From Balaenoptera acutorostrata (lineage: Eukaryota; Chordata; Mammalia; Artiodactyla; Balaenopteridae), in NCBI RefSeq assembly GCF_949987535.1, contig NC_080075.1, positions 2,170,001 to 2,234,000 of the forward strand: a DNA stretch of 64,000 nucleotides, written 5' to 3'. The notes below the pieces were generated by a model, which did not search any database, was not told the origin of the DNA, and was given only the letters and a program-made list of their open reading frames with translations. Below are positions 12,205 to 23,298 of this stretch, piece after piece (positions within the stretch are counted from its first letter, which is position 1; the number at the start of each line of letters is the position of its first letter). The position numbers and the translations under genes were made by a program.

Positions 12205-12687
12205 GGAAGAAAAATCAACTTATGATTTTTTAACTTTACAGTAATGCGAAAGCAATACGCATTCAGTAGAAACTACTTCGACTTTTGAATTTTGAGCTTT
12301 CCTCGGGCCCGCAATATGGGGAAAGACACTTCCTCCCGATGCTGGGTTGCAAGCCCCAGCTCCCCACCAGCCATGCGACCGCACCAGGAGACAGCTGATA
12401 GATGCAACCATCACGGACCCAGAAAAGCACTCTGCTTTCCACTGTCAGTACAGTAGTCAATAAATTACATGAGATGGTCAACACTTTATTATAAAATAGG
12501 CCTTGCATTAGATGATTTTGCCCAACTATAGGCTAACCTAGGTGTTCTGAGTGCACTGAATGTAGGTGAAGCTAGGCAGTGATGTTTGATAGGTCAGGTG
12601 TATTAAATGCATTTTCAATTTATGATATTTTCAACTTACCATGGGTTTATTGGGACGTAACCCCATGGTAAGTTGAGGAAGATCTGT
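12205..12687 (+). mobile_element. DNA-transposon-type MER relic, subfamily unsure
   Basis: It contains phrases I associate with a medium-reiterated, palindromic-ended DNA transposon: aatacgcattcagtagaaac, then atgcattttcaatttatgat, then gggacgtaaccccatggtaa, ending at agatctgtac. The expected matching end on the left is present but decayed (caacttatgattttttaact). It is non-coding. A Tigger-like origin is likely, but I cannot name the subfamily. Confidence 0.55.
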
Positions 12688-13027
12688 ACAACAGAAGCAT
12701 CAGCCAAGGAACCAGTAGGAGAAATAATGGTTTTTATTCAAAGACAGTCACGGAATTATTTTATCAATGTATATGAACTTGAATTATCTAAAAGCATATT
12801 TTATCTTTAAAACTTATTTCTTTTAGGTTAAATATTCTTAAAATTTCATTTAAATTCCAAATTGAAGGCAAAAAAAATTTTTAATGGTTGATTTTTCTGA
12901 ATGAAAATGAACAAAAAAGTTTATTTTTCTGAAAATTATGACAGTACTTCTCAGTTCAAGGAAAATGATAAATTTTGTGAGGGAAATGAATTTGCAGGAT
13001 CAGGATTATTAGGGTATTCTGATTTGG

Positions 13028-13783
13028 AGATTTTTTTTTTAATTGAGGTCTAATTGACATATAACATTAGATTAGTTTCAGATGCACAGCATAATGATTT
13101 GATATTTGTATATATTACAAAATGGTCACGACAATAAACCTAGTTAACATCTGTCACTATAAATAGTTAGAAATTTTTTTCCTGTGATGGGAACTTTCAA
13201 AAACTTATTCTCTTAGCATATCAAATATGTAAGATGGTATTATTAACTATAGTCACTATGTACATGAAATCCCCATGACTTATTTATTTTGTAAATGGAA
13301 TTTTGTACCTTTTGACCCCCTTCCCCCAGCCCCTGCCTCTGGCGACCACCAACCTCTGTGTCTATGAGCTCTTTCTTTCTTTCTTTTTTATTCCACATAT
13401 AAGTGAGATCATACAGTATTTGTCTTTCTCTCTCTGACTTACTTCACTTAGCCTAATTCCCTCAAGCTCCATTCATGTTGTCACAAATGGCAAGATTTTT
13501 TTTCCTTTTTATAGTTGAATAATATTCATATATGTAAAGAAAATGTTATATCTCTCTATATATATGTGTGCGCGTTTTCAGCCACTGGTAGACACTTAGA
13601 TTATTTCTGCATTTTGACTGTTATGAAGCACGCTGCAATGAACGTGGGGGCGCAGAGATCTTTTTGAGCTAGTGCTTTTGTTTATTTCAGATGCAAACCC
13701 GGAAGTGGAAATGCTAGATCACGTGGTAATTCTATTTTTAATTTTTTGAGGAATCTCCATACTGTTTTCCACAGTGGCTGAAG
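13028..13783 (-). mobile_element. Old L1 (L1M-type), reverse orientation
   Basis: The 3' end faces left, starting at the T-rich 13028 with aattgaggtctaattgacat. It runs through cacatataagtgagatcata and attgtgactgttatgaagca-like text to the end of ORF2. On the minus strand near 13780 the peptide [18 protein letters not shown], an ORF2p C-terminal signature, is still readable. Younger than most L1M pieces here, but clearly broken. Confidence 0.85.
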
Positions 13784-13966
13784 AGTTAATTCAAGTGCAA
13801 TACATGAAAGAGAGCCTCCTTCAGAGTAATCCGGTTGGCGGAAAATGAGAAGTTCACATACACACACATATACTGGCGCAAGACTTAGAGGGAAAATTAT
13901 TTCTTTGAAGTAGTAAATGCCAAACCCTTTCTATAACTAGGACCGTCTTACAAACAAACGAGGAGC

Positions 13967-14401
13967 TCACCACAGTTTTACAGATGATGCAAGAAGACAC
14001 AAACTCCTGGGTCCAAGACAAACGATTTTATCACTGAGAGCACAGCAGGCAGCATAACCATTGGCCTGCTCGCCTTTGTTCCCCGAACCCCAATCCTCAC
14101 AGGGCCAGGTGAAGAGGCTCAGGTAACACCTGCATTCATCACAGGATGCATTGCAGGAACCCAGGTATTTTACGATGGGCATGAAGCCTGCCTGAGCTTT
14201 GTCCCAGAGGGAGACATGACCTTGTTTAGTGGTCACTGGACAGATCTGTCCTCGGCTCAGAGGAAGATGCTGCACCTTGCAAAGCTCTTCACTACTCAGA
14301 CAGTTCAGAGCAAAGGCAGCCAATGCCTCTGCTTGCAGACACGAGACATTTGAGAGAGCCGTAAAGAGCTGTCTCCCAACAGCTACTTCAATTTTTCTCA
14401 T
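13967..14401 (-). other. 144-codon open frame, unrecognised
   Basis: An uninterrupted minus-strand frame from ATG at 14401 to TGA at 13967, outside any repeat I can name. The product would be cysteine-rich (clusters such as SCNASCDECRC and AACCAL), with no signal peptide, membrane span or known domain that I recognise. At this length a chance frame is quite possible. It could also be a decayed repeat or a piece of a non-coding transcript. I propose no function. Confidence 0.15.
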
Positions 14402-14930
14402 AGCTTAGAAAACCCACTCCCCTGACCCCCTTCCCCCTTCAGTCACCACCCCTCACTCTCCTTCCCCCCCAAGGTGACCGTCTCTGAGAGTTTCCCCTTG
14501 CCCACCATTCAGGCACTTCCCAGGACGTTGCATCTTGGCTTTCACAGCTGCTCCTGAAGCCTGGGGACGCTTTGCCATTCTCAACCTGGACCCTCAGCAG
14601 CCTTCACACTTAGGACGCCTCTTTCCTACTGGAAGCTCTCTCTTCCCTGGCTTTCCTGAAATCACACAGCTGCACCCTTCCTCCTGACTCTGGTCGCCTC
14701 CCACCCCTCTTTTGGCTGATTCTCCTCTGGCCCATATGACACTCTGGATCTCCTCCAATGCTGGACCTCTCTTGTGACTCTACACTCTGCCCCTGGGTGG
14801 TTTTATCCACTACCACATCAGCGTCGTTGTCTAGGTGCTATTTCTTCCTATATCTTCATCTCTAACCTAGTTTGAGTTGAATATATTCAATTGCCCTCTT
14901 GACTTTGCCACTGCACAATTTTAACAGATC
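14402..14930. other. Unassigned pyrimidine-rich region
   Basis: C-rich text at 14402-14560, then mixed sequence. No gene or repeat recognised. Confidence 0.4.
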
Positions 14931-14942
14931 AAAATTGAACCC

Positions 14943-15272
14943 GGGCTTCCCTGGTGGCACAGTGGTTAAGAATCCGCCTGCCAATGCAGGGGACATGGGT
15001 TTGAGCCCTGGTCCGGGAAGCTCCCACAGGCCACGGAGCAACTAAGCCCATGCGCCACAACTACTGAGCCTGCGCTCTAGAGCCCACGAGCCACAACTAC
15101 TGAGTCTGTGCGCCACAGCTACTGAAGCCCGCATGCCCAGAGCCTGTGGTCTGCAACAAGAGAAGCCACCGCAATGAGAAGCCTGCACACTGCAACTAGA
15201 GAAAGCCCACGTGCAGCGACGAAGACCCAATGCAGCCAAAAATAAAATAAATAAATAAATTTATTTTAAAAA
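14943..15272 (+). mobile_element. CHR SINE, long variant
   Basis: Head gggcttccctggtggcacag, tRNA-like part, several ctactgagcc units, tail ccaaaaataaaataaataaa. A perfect 12-bp target-site duplication, aaaattgaaccc, lies at 14931-14942 and 15273-15284. Confidence 0.93.
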
Positions 15273-15284
15273 AAAATTGAACCC

Positions 15285-15817
15285 AAGTACTTTCTTTTTT
15301 TCCAAAATTGTTCTGCCTCCAGTGAGCCTCACCTTGGTGACCAGAATCATCCCCTTAGTTGCACAGATTTAAAAAGAGGTGCCCCTTGCATGAGACACTT
15401 CACTCCCACAATCGGAAATTTCCCATGATATATTAATTCTGTTAGGATAAAACACTACCTCCACCAGCTGGAAAACTCTTGTTATAAAAACAGGAAAATC
15501 CATGCTGTCAGTGGTATAAATGCATCCTTTAGAAGCAACACGATCACTCACTAAAGCACACCTGGTCACCCTGAGGGACTGAAAAGTGACATCCCTGTGA
15601 AAATACTCTGCCGCATGTTATCCAGGCATTGGTCCTGCATGTTCACTTGACAGAATGAAATAATTAACCCAGCTACGTTCATGTTTATAAAAAAGGAAAA
15701 GAAAATAAGAAAAACAAGACCTTGTTAAAATCACACTCTTGAAAGCTTCCAGAAGTGAAAAGGAGCAGTGCCCAACATCCTTCTCACTGTGAAATTCATC
15801 GCAAAGAAAATGAGAGG
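15285..15817. other. Unassigned region
   Basis: AT-rich. Nothing recognised except an A-rich patch at 15690-15730. Confidence 0.4.
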
Positions 15818-16095
15818 TCGTTCATCCGTTCTCTACGTGATAGTTTGCATCTACTAACCCCTAACCATCCCAGTGCATCCCTCCCCCACCTCCCCTCCCC
15901 ATTGGCAACAAGGTCCCTACTGTAGAGCACAGGGAACTATATTCAATATCCTGAAATAGACCATAATGGAAAAGAATACAAAAAAGAATATACATATATA
16001 TATAAATATTATATATATATACAACTGAATCATTTTGCTGTACAACAGAAATTAACACAACATTGTAAATCAACTACACTTCAATTAAAAAAAAG
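15818..16095 (+). mobile_element. L1 3' end with 5' inversion (twin-primed)
   Basis: From 15908 to 16095 the sequence is the sense L1 3' end (aaggtccctactgtagagca through aactacacttcaatt and an A-tail). From 15818 to 15907 it is the reverse complement of the immediately upstream L1 3'UTR: it reads back as gttgccaatggggagg, then ggttagtagatgcaaactat, then ggatgaacgac. The two parts abut almost exactly where they are contiguous in an intact L1. This is the signature of twin priming during target-primed reverse transcription. A (TA)-rich patch lies at 15991-16021. Confidence 0.85.
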
Positions 16096-17079
16096 AGGGG
16101 TCTCTGAGAAGAGGGTTTTTATCTTCTCTCCTTTCCCTGCCTGTCTCTTTCAAATGTAAATCTAGACACTGCAAACACAAAGCTGACTCTGAAAAACAAA
16201 ATAAAAAGAGAGGGCCTGAAATGTCCCAGCTTGAAAGAGCAGCAGACAAACAGCTATGAGGATGCAGCTGTACAAACGCTGATTAAAAAGGCAACTTGAG
16301 AGAGAACAGCAATGTTCAAAACAATTATTAACACTGAAGGCCTAGAGACCATTGGATAAATCATAGCTTAAATGAAAGTCTCTTCCTGCAAATTCTAGCT
16401 GGATGTACTTGAATCTTCAGGAAATATTAAAATGCAAATCTCAGCAGGATTTTCTAGCATCTGCATCTGTGTCTCAAAAACTGCGGGACCTATTTTGAGT
16501 AACATGGAATATATCAATGAAGTGATGCCATCTTTGGAACTTTTTATTGATCCCATCTTGTCATTGCCCCAGAAATTAGATTCATATTCCACCCCTTTCA
16601 AATTTGAATACATCATTGATTTTTGTCTATATTAACATTAGGTATGTAATAGTATTTTATGAACATGTATGATGTCATTTAAATAATAATAGTATTATAT
16701 ATTATGAAATACAACTATCAAAGAGGAAATAGGATATATTGTAGCTCATCTGCAGAAGTTTGCCGATTTACACTTGGTTATGCTAAACCGCCACATTCAA
16801 GCTGGCCCTTTGCAAATACAGGAAATTGTTTGAGGTCGTCCAAGATCATTCACGACAGCCATGCTCAGACATGTCCATTCCGACAATGCACCTGCCTTCC
16901 TAACTGACCATGAAGAGATAACCATGCAGTAAAGGTAGGGTCAGGCACCACAATTAAAATTTCAACAACATGTCTACAAGCAATTTAACTATGGAATAAA
17001 AAGTGGGAAATAAGCTAAGAAAAAAGAGGCTGCACCAAGCACCCTGTGGTCATCTCAGAGTTTTTAAAGAATGAAATAA
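16096..17079. other. Unassigned AT-rich region
   Basis: No gene or repeat is firmly recognised. Two short open frames overlap on opposite strands at 16395-16635, without domain features. Confidence 0.4.
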
Positions 17080-17444
17080 GAGCTCTACACAAGGAACCAA
17101 AGCTTCTAACGAGGACCAGTGGGACCTGACTTCAAGATGTACTGTAAAGCTACATAATCAAAGCAGTTTGGTGTTCGTGAATGGAACAAACAGATGGACA
17201 GGACAGGATAGAGAGCCTGGACACAGACCCAGTGACAAACAGTAGCCAACTGACCCTCGAGAAGGAGCAAAGGCAACAGAACGAGGTGTTGGGGGGGGGG
17301 GTCTTCTCGACAAATGTGCCAGAACAACCGGATATCCACGGACCAAACAACTATTAATAAGAAAGAATCTAGACACTGCCCTCACACCTTCCACAAAATT
17401 TAGTGCAAAATGGATCACAGACATACATAAAAATGCAATATTAT

Positions 17445-17745
17445 GGGCTTCCCTGGTGGCGCAGTGGTTGAGAATCTGCCTGCCAATGCAGGGGACACGG
17501 GTTCAAGCCCTGGTCTGGGAGGATCCCACATGCCGCAGAGCAACTAGGCCCGTGAGCCACAACTACTGAGCCTGCGCGTCTGGAGCCTGTGCTCCGCAAC
17601 AAGAGAGGCCGCGATAGTGAGAGGCCCGCGCACCGCGATGAAGAGTGGCCCCCGCTTGCCGCAACTAGAGAAAGCCCTCACACAGAAACGAAGACTCAAC
17701 ACAGCCAAAAATAAATATAAAAATAAATAAATAAAAATATTAAAA
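17445..17745 (+). mobile_element. CHR SINE
   Basis: Head gggcttccctggtggcgcag and body close to the copies at 32 and 43303, with an A-rich tail. A possible imperfect duplication (aaaaatgcaatatta before; aaaaatgcaacattgta at 17780-17795) lies about 40 bases past the tail, so the exact boundaries are uncertain. Confidence 0.9.
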
Positions 17746-17807
17746 ATATCCTGTGTCAGTAAGTTTACCATTAAAAAAAAAAATGCAACATTGTATAACT
17801 TCTAGAC

Positions 17808-18034
17808 CAGGGGGTCCCCAACCCCTGGGCCACAGACCAGTACTGGTCTGCAGCCTGTTAGGAACTGGCACACAGCAGGAGGTGAGTGGCAGGTGAGTGG
17901 CAGGTGAAGCTCCATCTGTATTTACAGCCGCTCCCCATCGCGTGCATCACCGCCTGAATCACCCCCACCCCGTCTGTGGAAAAATCGTCTTCCACGAAAC
18001 CGGTCCTTGGTGCCAAAAAGGTTGGGGACGGCTG
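17808..18034 (+). mobile_element. MER1-type hAT (Charlie) element
   Basis: It begins caggggg then tccccaacccctgggccaca and ends ggttggggacggctg, giving matching inverted ends. A perfect 8-bp target-site duplication, ttctagac, lies at 17800-17807 and 18035-18042, the size expected for hAT transposition. A deleted, non-coding copy, inserted in the L1 ORF2 region. Confidence 0.9.
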
Positions 18035-18169
18035 TTCTAGACAATAACATGGGAGAAAATCTAGGTGACCTTGGGCTTGGCAATGACGTTTTAGTTACAA
18101 CACTAAACACACCATCCATGAAAGAAAACCCAGATAAGGTGGATTTTATCCACATTAAAAACAGACTCC

Positions 18170-18477
18170 TGGGACCTCCCTGGCGGCGCAGTGGTTAGTA
18201 ATCTGCCTGTCAATGCAGGAGACACAGGTTCGAGCCCTGGTCCGGGAAGATCCCATATGCCGCGGAGCAACTAAGCCCGTGCACCACAACTACTGAGCCT
18301 GTGCTCTAGAGCCCGCGAGCCACAACTACTGAAGCCCGTGTGCCACAACTACTGAAGCCCATGCACCTAGAGCCCGTGCTCCACAACAAGAGAAGCCACG
18401 GCAGTGAGAAGCCCGCACACCGCAACAAAGACCCAACGCAGCCAAAAACAAAAATAAATAAATAATTTATAAAAAAC
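18170..18477 (+). mobile_element. CHR SINE, long variant
   Basis: Head gggacctccctggcggcgca, tRNA-like part, repeated caactactgaagcc units and the tail ccaaaaacaaaaataaataa. A 12-bp target-site duplication, aaaacagactcc, lies at 18158-18169 and 18478-18489, within the host L1. Confidence 0.92.
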
Positions 18478-18540
18478 AAAACAGACTCCATTCCTTTAGG
18501 AAACACGAGCAACTGCATTATTTAAAAGCTCCCTGGCTGT

Positions 18541-19164
18541 TGACATTCCCTGTGGACTCCGTGCAAACAAAAGGACTGCGTAGCAAAGGGGGCTCTGCCG
18601 ACCGTCTCCTGCTGCCGGGGTCACGGCCACTCAGCAGCCCGTGTTCAGGGCTCTGCTCTGCGGGCAGTTCTCAGGGCCCTACAGCCAACTCAGCGCATTC
18701 CCCACCTGGGTAATCAGTTTCTTCATTCTTCTCCAATTCCGATTCTCTTTGAAAAGGCTCATATTCTGTCCCCTGGCTCTCTGAAGCCGAGCTTTTCCCA
18801 CCAGCATGAGCCCACGGACCCTGAGCTGGAGTCTCCGTTGTTGCCGCCCTGGGTCCCCGCCCAGCCTCCTCCACTCCCCGGGCGCCCCAGGCAGCTGACC
18901 TGGGGTGGATGCACAAGTGGGCGTCCTGGCCTTCCAGCTCAGCTGGCTGTACCATCTGGAGGTGCTGGCAGAAATCAGAGGAAGGAAGAAGGGCGGGCTT
19001 GGTGTATTTGTTCTCCACGTGTGTCCCTCTACGGAAGGCATAGCCTCTGTCAGACGGTCCTGTCCACGGAGCTGCCTTCCCAGGTTCTGGAACCCTCACC
19101 TTGCTCCTCTCTGGCTGTTGATAGCTTAGAGGCTGTTACACTCTCCTCAATGATTTCTTTTTCT
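18541..19164. other. Unassigned GC-rich region
   Basis: Overlapping open frames of 111-142 codons on both strands between 18671 and 19173, with no recognisable domain. No repeat named. Confidence 0.35.
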
Positions 19165-19506
19165 TCTTTTTAAATTGTGGTAAAATCCACATAACAAAGT
19201 TTACCATCTTAACCCTTTATAAACGTACAGTTAGTTCAGTGGCAATAAGCACATTCACGTAACTGTGCAACCATTGCTACCATCCGTCTCCAGAATGCTT
19301 TTCATCTCACAAAATGGAAACTCGGTACCCATTAAACATAACTCCACAGTCCCTTCCCCAGCCCCGGGCACCCACTCTTCCCATTTCTGTCTCTATGAAT
19401 CTGGCTGCTCCAGGGACCTCATGTAAGTGGAATCATACAGTATTTGTCTTTTTATGTCTGGCTTATTTCACTTAGCATAATATCCTCAAGATTTATCCAT
19501 GTTGTA

Positions 19507-19516
19507 AAGAACATGT

Positions 19517-19562
<46 letters not shown>

Positions 19563-20014
19563 GGAATACTACGCAGCCACAAAAAAGAATGAAATAATGC
19601 CATTTGCAGCAACATGGATGGACCTAGAGATTATCATACTAAGTGAAGTAAGTCAGACAGAGAAAGATAAATACCATATGATATCACTTATATGTGGAAT
19701 CTAAAATATGACACAAATGAACTTATCTACGAAACAGAAACAGACTCACAGACATAGAGAGCAGACTTCTGGTTGCCAAGGAGGGAAGGACTGGGAGTTT
19801 GGGATTAGCAGATGCAAACTATTATATAGAGAATGGATAAACAACAGGTCCTACTGTACAGCACAGGGAACTATATTCAATATCCTGTGATAAACCATAT
19901 GGAAAAGAATATAAATAGAATGTGTATATATGTACAACTGAATCACTTTGCTGTACAGCAGAAACATTGTAAGTCAACTCTACTTCAAATTTTTTAAAAA
20001 AAAGGAAAAACAAA
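19507..20014 (+). mobile_element. Young 5'-truncated L1 nested in an older L1
   Basis: It contains the end of ORF2 (peptide YYAATKKNEIMPFAATWMDL) and the 3'UTR through aactctacttcaaat and an A-tail. It is bounded by a perfect 18-bp target-site duplication, agatttatccatgttgta, at 19489-19506 and 20015-20032. The duplicated sequence belongs to the older reverse-oriented L1, so the order of insertion is clear. Confidence 0.95.
19521..19560 (+). repeat. (TA)20 microsatellite inside the L1
   Basis: A perfect run of about twenty TA units. Other copies of this L1 have acatatataca at this point, so the run grew from that short seed after, or around, insertion. Confidence 0.95.
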
Positions 20015-20527
20015 AGATTTATCCATGTTGTAGCAGGTGTCAGAATTTCTTTCCTTTTTAAAGTTGAATAGTATTCCATTGAATGTACAGACCACATTTT
20101 TTTTTTTATCAATTTGTCCCTCAATAGACACTTGGCTTGCTTCCACATTTTGGCTACTATAAAAAAAAAAAAAAAAAACTTACTGATTTCTGAAGCCCAG
20201 CCTCTATCTTTGAGAGCAATTCCTGTATCAAACTTTCCTCAGTTACCAGCGAGCAAGCCATCTCTTTTCTACTGGGACCCGGACTGACACAGAAGCAGTG
20301 GTAGCTAAGCCAGCCTGCCTAACGGTCCTGCCAAGGAAGAGAGAGCTTACAAAGTACAAATCACAAGTCAGAGAGACATCAACGGGCTGGATGATGTATC
20401 CAGATCAACCAGATAAAACTTAATACAAATAAAAGTAAACCTCTTGCTTTATGTTAAAAAATTAATTACACACCAACTACTCAACAGCATTTCACTTTTT
20501 AAAGAAATTCTTGGAATTGCTCTAGAG

Positions 20528-20727
20528 CAGTGGGCCTCAACCAGGGGCGAGTGTGTCTCCCAGGGGATACTTGGCAACGTCTGGAGACATTTTTGGTTGC
20601 CGCAGGTAGCGGGTACCACTGGCGTCTAGTGGGTAGAGACTGAGGATGCTGCTAAACGCCCAAAAACACCCAAAGCAAGGAATGATTTGCCCCCAAAGGT
20701 CTGTGGCACCAAGGCTGAGAATCACCG
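20528..20727 (+). mobile_element. MER20-type hAT element
   Basis: It starts cagtgggcctcaaccagg, contains gtctggagacatttttggtt and ggcgtctagtgggtagagac, and ends aggctgagaatcaccg, the inverted match of the start. Flanking 8-mers ctctagag and tcctaaag are a plausible decayed target-site duplication. Non-coding. Confidence 0.85.
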
Positions 20728-20735
20728 TCCTAAAG

Positions 20736-21663
20736 TACAAAATAAATTCAGAACCAAGAAGGAAGAAGTTTTCAACTTGATGTTGAGAACCAAATTTCTA
20801 ATTTTCTAGATGCCTCAGCAAGGGGGCAGACTCCATCATAAAGCCATGCTTGAAAACAGCACAGAAGAAGCCAGGCCTCCCATCTGGGGCGTGAAGGGGA
20901 GGGGTTGGGCTGGAAAGAGGTCTTGGGGGGCAGCTGATGGAGATCTTCCACTCTGGGACATCCTACTGCTTTAGACTGGCCAGGTGCTATGAAGACCCCT
21001 TGCGTCTAAGATCAATAGTGGTTTACAAAGCCTTAAGAATAGACAGATTTTTCCAACATCTTATTACAAACATTTTTAAACCTACGGCAAAGTTGAAAGA
21101 ATTTTACAGTGAGCACTTATATATCTACCACCTAGATTCTACCATTCAGATATTTTTAAGGAAGAATTTTTCTTATGTTTTTCACATTTTCCTGCTGAAA
21201 AAGTGAAACGTCAGTGACTAGACGGACTTTTAAATGACGCAATGGTGCATGTTCCTTCAAGGAAATAGAGAATGATGATTATTCTTGACATGGAAGTTTT
21301 ACTCAAATGAAATGACAAAATAAACTCAATTCATGGATTGTTTTAAATGGCATATTGTTAATATTCATGTATTAGCTCCTCATTCTTCTATAAATTCATC
21401 AGAGTTATTAAGCTTATCAAATACAGTCAGCCCTATAAATACACGTCCAAAGTATAGCTCTTTGTTAAAATGGAAACTCACCATCAGCAAATTCTGATTC
21501 CATGCTCACCGCTCACTGACCTTCATCACTGGTCAGTCAAGTTTTGATAGTAATCAAAACTACAGTCAGAATCAGTAGCATCATTTTCTTTGTTCTTTAG
21601 CATTTCCATAACATTTTGTGTTTTCAAAGAGCAATACAATCAGCTTTTCTCCTAGTCATTCAA
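20736..21663. other. Unassigned AT-rich region
   Basis: Text at 21055-21165 (such as gtgagcacttatatatctac followed by caccta) resembles an old L1M piece. The rest is unassigned. Confidence 0.35.
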
Positions 21664-21678
21664 GAGAATAATCTAGCT

Positions 21679-22525
21679 AAATAGACATTTCTCCAAAGAA
21701 GACACACAAATGGCCAAAAAGCACATGAAAAGATGCTCAAGGTCACTAATTACTAGAGAAATGCAAATCAAAACTACAATGAGGTATCACCTCACACTGG
21801 TCAGAATGGCCATCATCAAAAAATCTACAAACAATAAATGCTGGAGAGGGTGTGGAGAAAAGGGAACCCTCTTGCACTGTTGGTGGGAATGTAAATTGAT
21901 GCAGCCACTATGGAGAACAGTATGGAGGTTCCTTAAAAAACTAAAAATAGAACTACCATATGACCCAGCAATCCTACTCCTGGGCATATACCCGGAGAAA
22001 ACCATAATTCAAAAATATACATGCACCCCAATATTCATTGCAGCACTGTTTACAATAGCCAGGACATGGAAGCAACCTAAATGTCCTCAACAGATGAATG
22101 GATAAAGAAGATGTGGCACATATATACAGTGGAATACTATTCAGCCATAAAAAAGAACAAAATAATGCCATTTGCAGTAACATGGATGGACCTAGAGATT
22201 ATCATATTAAGTGAAGTAAGTCAGCAAGTGAAAGATAAATACCATATGATATCACACTTATAAGTGTAATCTTTAAAAAAAGGGTACAAATGAACCTATT
22301 TACAAAACAGAAGTAGAGTCACAGATGAAGAAAACAAACTTATGGTTACCAGGGGATAAGCAGGGAGAGGGATAAACTGGGAGATTGTGACTGACGTATA
22401 CACACTACTATATATAAAATAGATGACTAATAAGAACCTGCTGTATAGCACAGGGAACTCTACTCAGTACTCTGTAATGACCTATATGGGAAAAGAATCT
22501 AAAAAAAAAAAAAAAAAAAAAGAGA
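21679..22525 (+). mobile_element. 5'-truncated L1 with ORF2 C-terminal end
   Basis: Inserted with a perfect 15-bp target-site duplication, gagaataatctagct, at 21664-21678 and 22526-22540. The frame at 21710-22105 still encodes the ORF2p C-terminal cysteine-rich segment ([18 protein letters not shown]) and the following [21 protein letters not shown] helix. A frameshift near 22080 moves the continuation (YYSAIKKNKIMPFAVTWMDL) to another frame, so the protein is broken. A 3'UTR and a poly-A run of about 20 follow. Confidence 0.95.
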
Positions 22526-22540
22526 GAGAATAATCTAGCT

Positions 22541-22868
22541 GCATTGCATCTTTTCTCTGCAATGTAGAACCACAATGACTTGTAATTCCAGATCCTAACA
22601 GATACTCAGAAAACATTTTTAGTTTTTTCCTCCAAAATGCAGCAATCTTAAGAAAATTTACTTTACAATTAAAAGGTTTCTAAATGGAACCCTAGGCTAT
22701 TAGGAGATGTTGTAGAGATTAATTTAAATGTAGCCCCACCCTATAGGACCATTTGGTGTGCTTTCACACACATATATTTTAGGAGGCAATTCTCGTATTG
22801 GGCTTCCCCCGCTCCTTCTTTTCAGACCCAAATCCCCACCTTCAGGAATATTGAACATGCAAGTCCAG
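22541..22868. other. Unassigned AT-rich region
   Basis: No gene or repeat recognised between the L1 and the LTR. Confidence 0.35.
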
Positions 22869-23298
22869 TGTCAACAAAAATATTAGTCATCAATCTAAGA
22901 AAGAAAGGGAGAATTTTATTCGAGTCAACCTGAGGATGATAACGAGGGAGACAGTCTTTCAGAAGGCCCTGAGGACTGTTCCGCCCATTAGAGGTCAAAG
23001 CACAGTTACACAAGCTTTTGAGACAAGGGGTCATATGTCAAATGACAGATTATTGAGTTTATACATTCGAGACCTACAGGTACAAAGAGTATGCATCATC
23101 CTGGCCCCTTATGAGACTAAAGAGGAAGATTATCTCCTAAGGAGTTGTGACCCTTTATGAGATTGAGAAGGACTGTTATCCCCTAAGGAGGTCTGGTTAA
23201 TGCAGATGCACAGTATACACTAAAGGGGAGGGGGGGAGGCCCAAATGGGCAAAGAAAACTGTTTTAATTTCATAAAATATGAATTTTATTTCATCAGC
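22869..23298 (-). mobile_element. Solo retroviral LTR, reverse orientation
   Basis: Reading the minus strand, the element ends in ...ttgttgaca at 22869. An AATAAA polyadenylation signal lies at 22915-22920, preceded by gggcggaacagtcctcaggg. This order of poly-A signal, short T-rich stretch and terminal CA is typical of an LTR. No internal retroviral sequence is adjacent. The left end of the LTR (right in this window) is not clear. Confidence 0.5.

Larger units (their letters stand above)
17080..18540 (+). mobile_element. Old L1 ORF2 region split by three later insertions
   Basis: Host L1 segments lie at about 17080-17444, 17746-17799, 18043-18157 and 18490-18540. Read in order they follow the distal ORF2 text: aaagctacataatcaaagca, then ccaacaaatgtgccagaac-like text, then caaaatggatcacagacata, then ataacatgggagaaaatcta, then ggattttatccacattaaaa. 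No frame remains open. A G run of ten at 17291-17300 is internal. The CHR, MER1-type and CHR insertions in it are listed separately. Confidence 0.7.
19165..20178 (-). mobile_element. Old L1 (L1M-type), split by a younger L1
   Basis: Left part 19165-19506 starts at ttttaaattgtggtaaaatc and runs through ggaatcatacagtatttgtc. The right part resumes at 20033 with gcaggtgtcagaatttcttt and runs to an A run ending at 20178. Both parts read as the reverse complement of an L1 3' region. The interruption is the L1 at 19507-20014. Confidence 0.85.

Noticed and set aside
21710..22105. Host protein-coding exon
   Set aside because: The peptide is the L1 ORF2p C-terminal region. The element has a poly-A tail and a target-site duplication.
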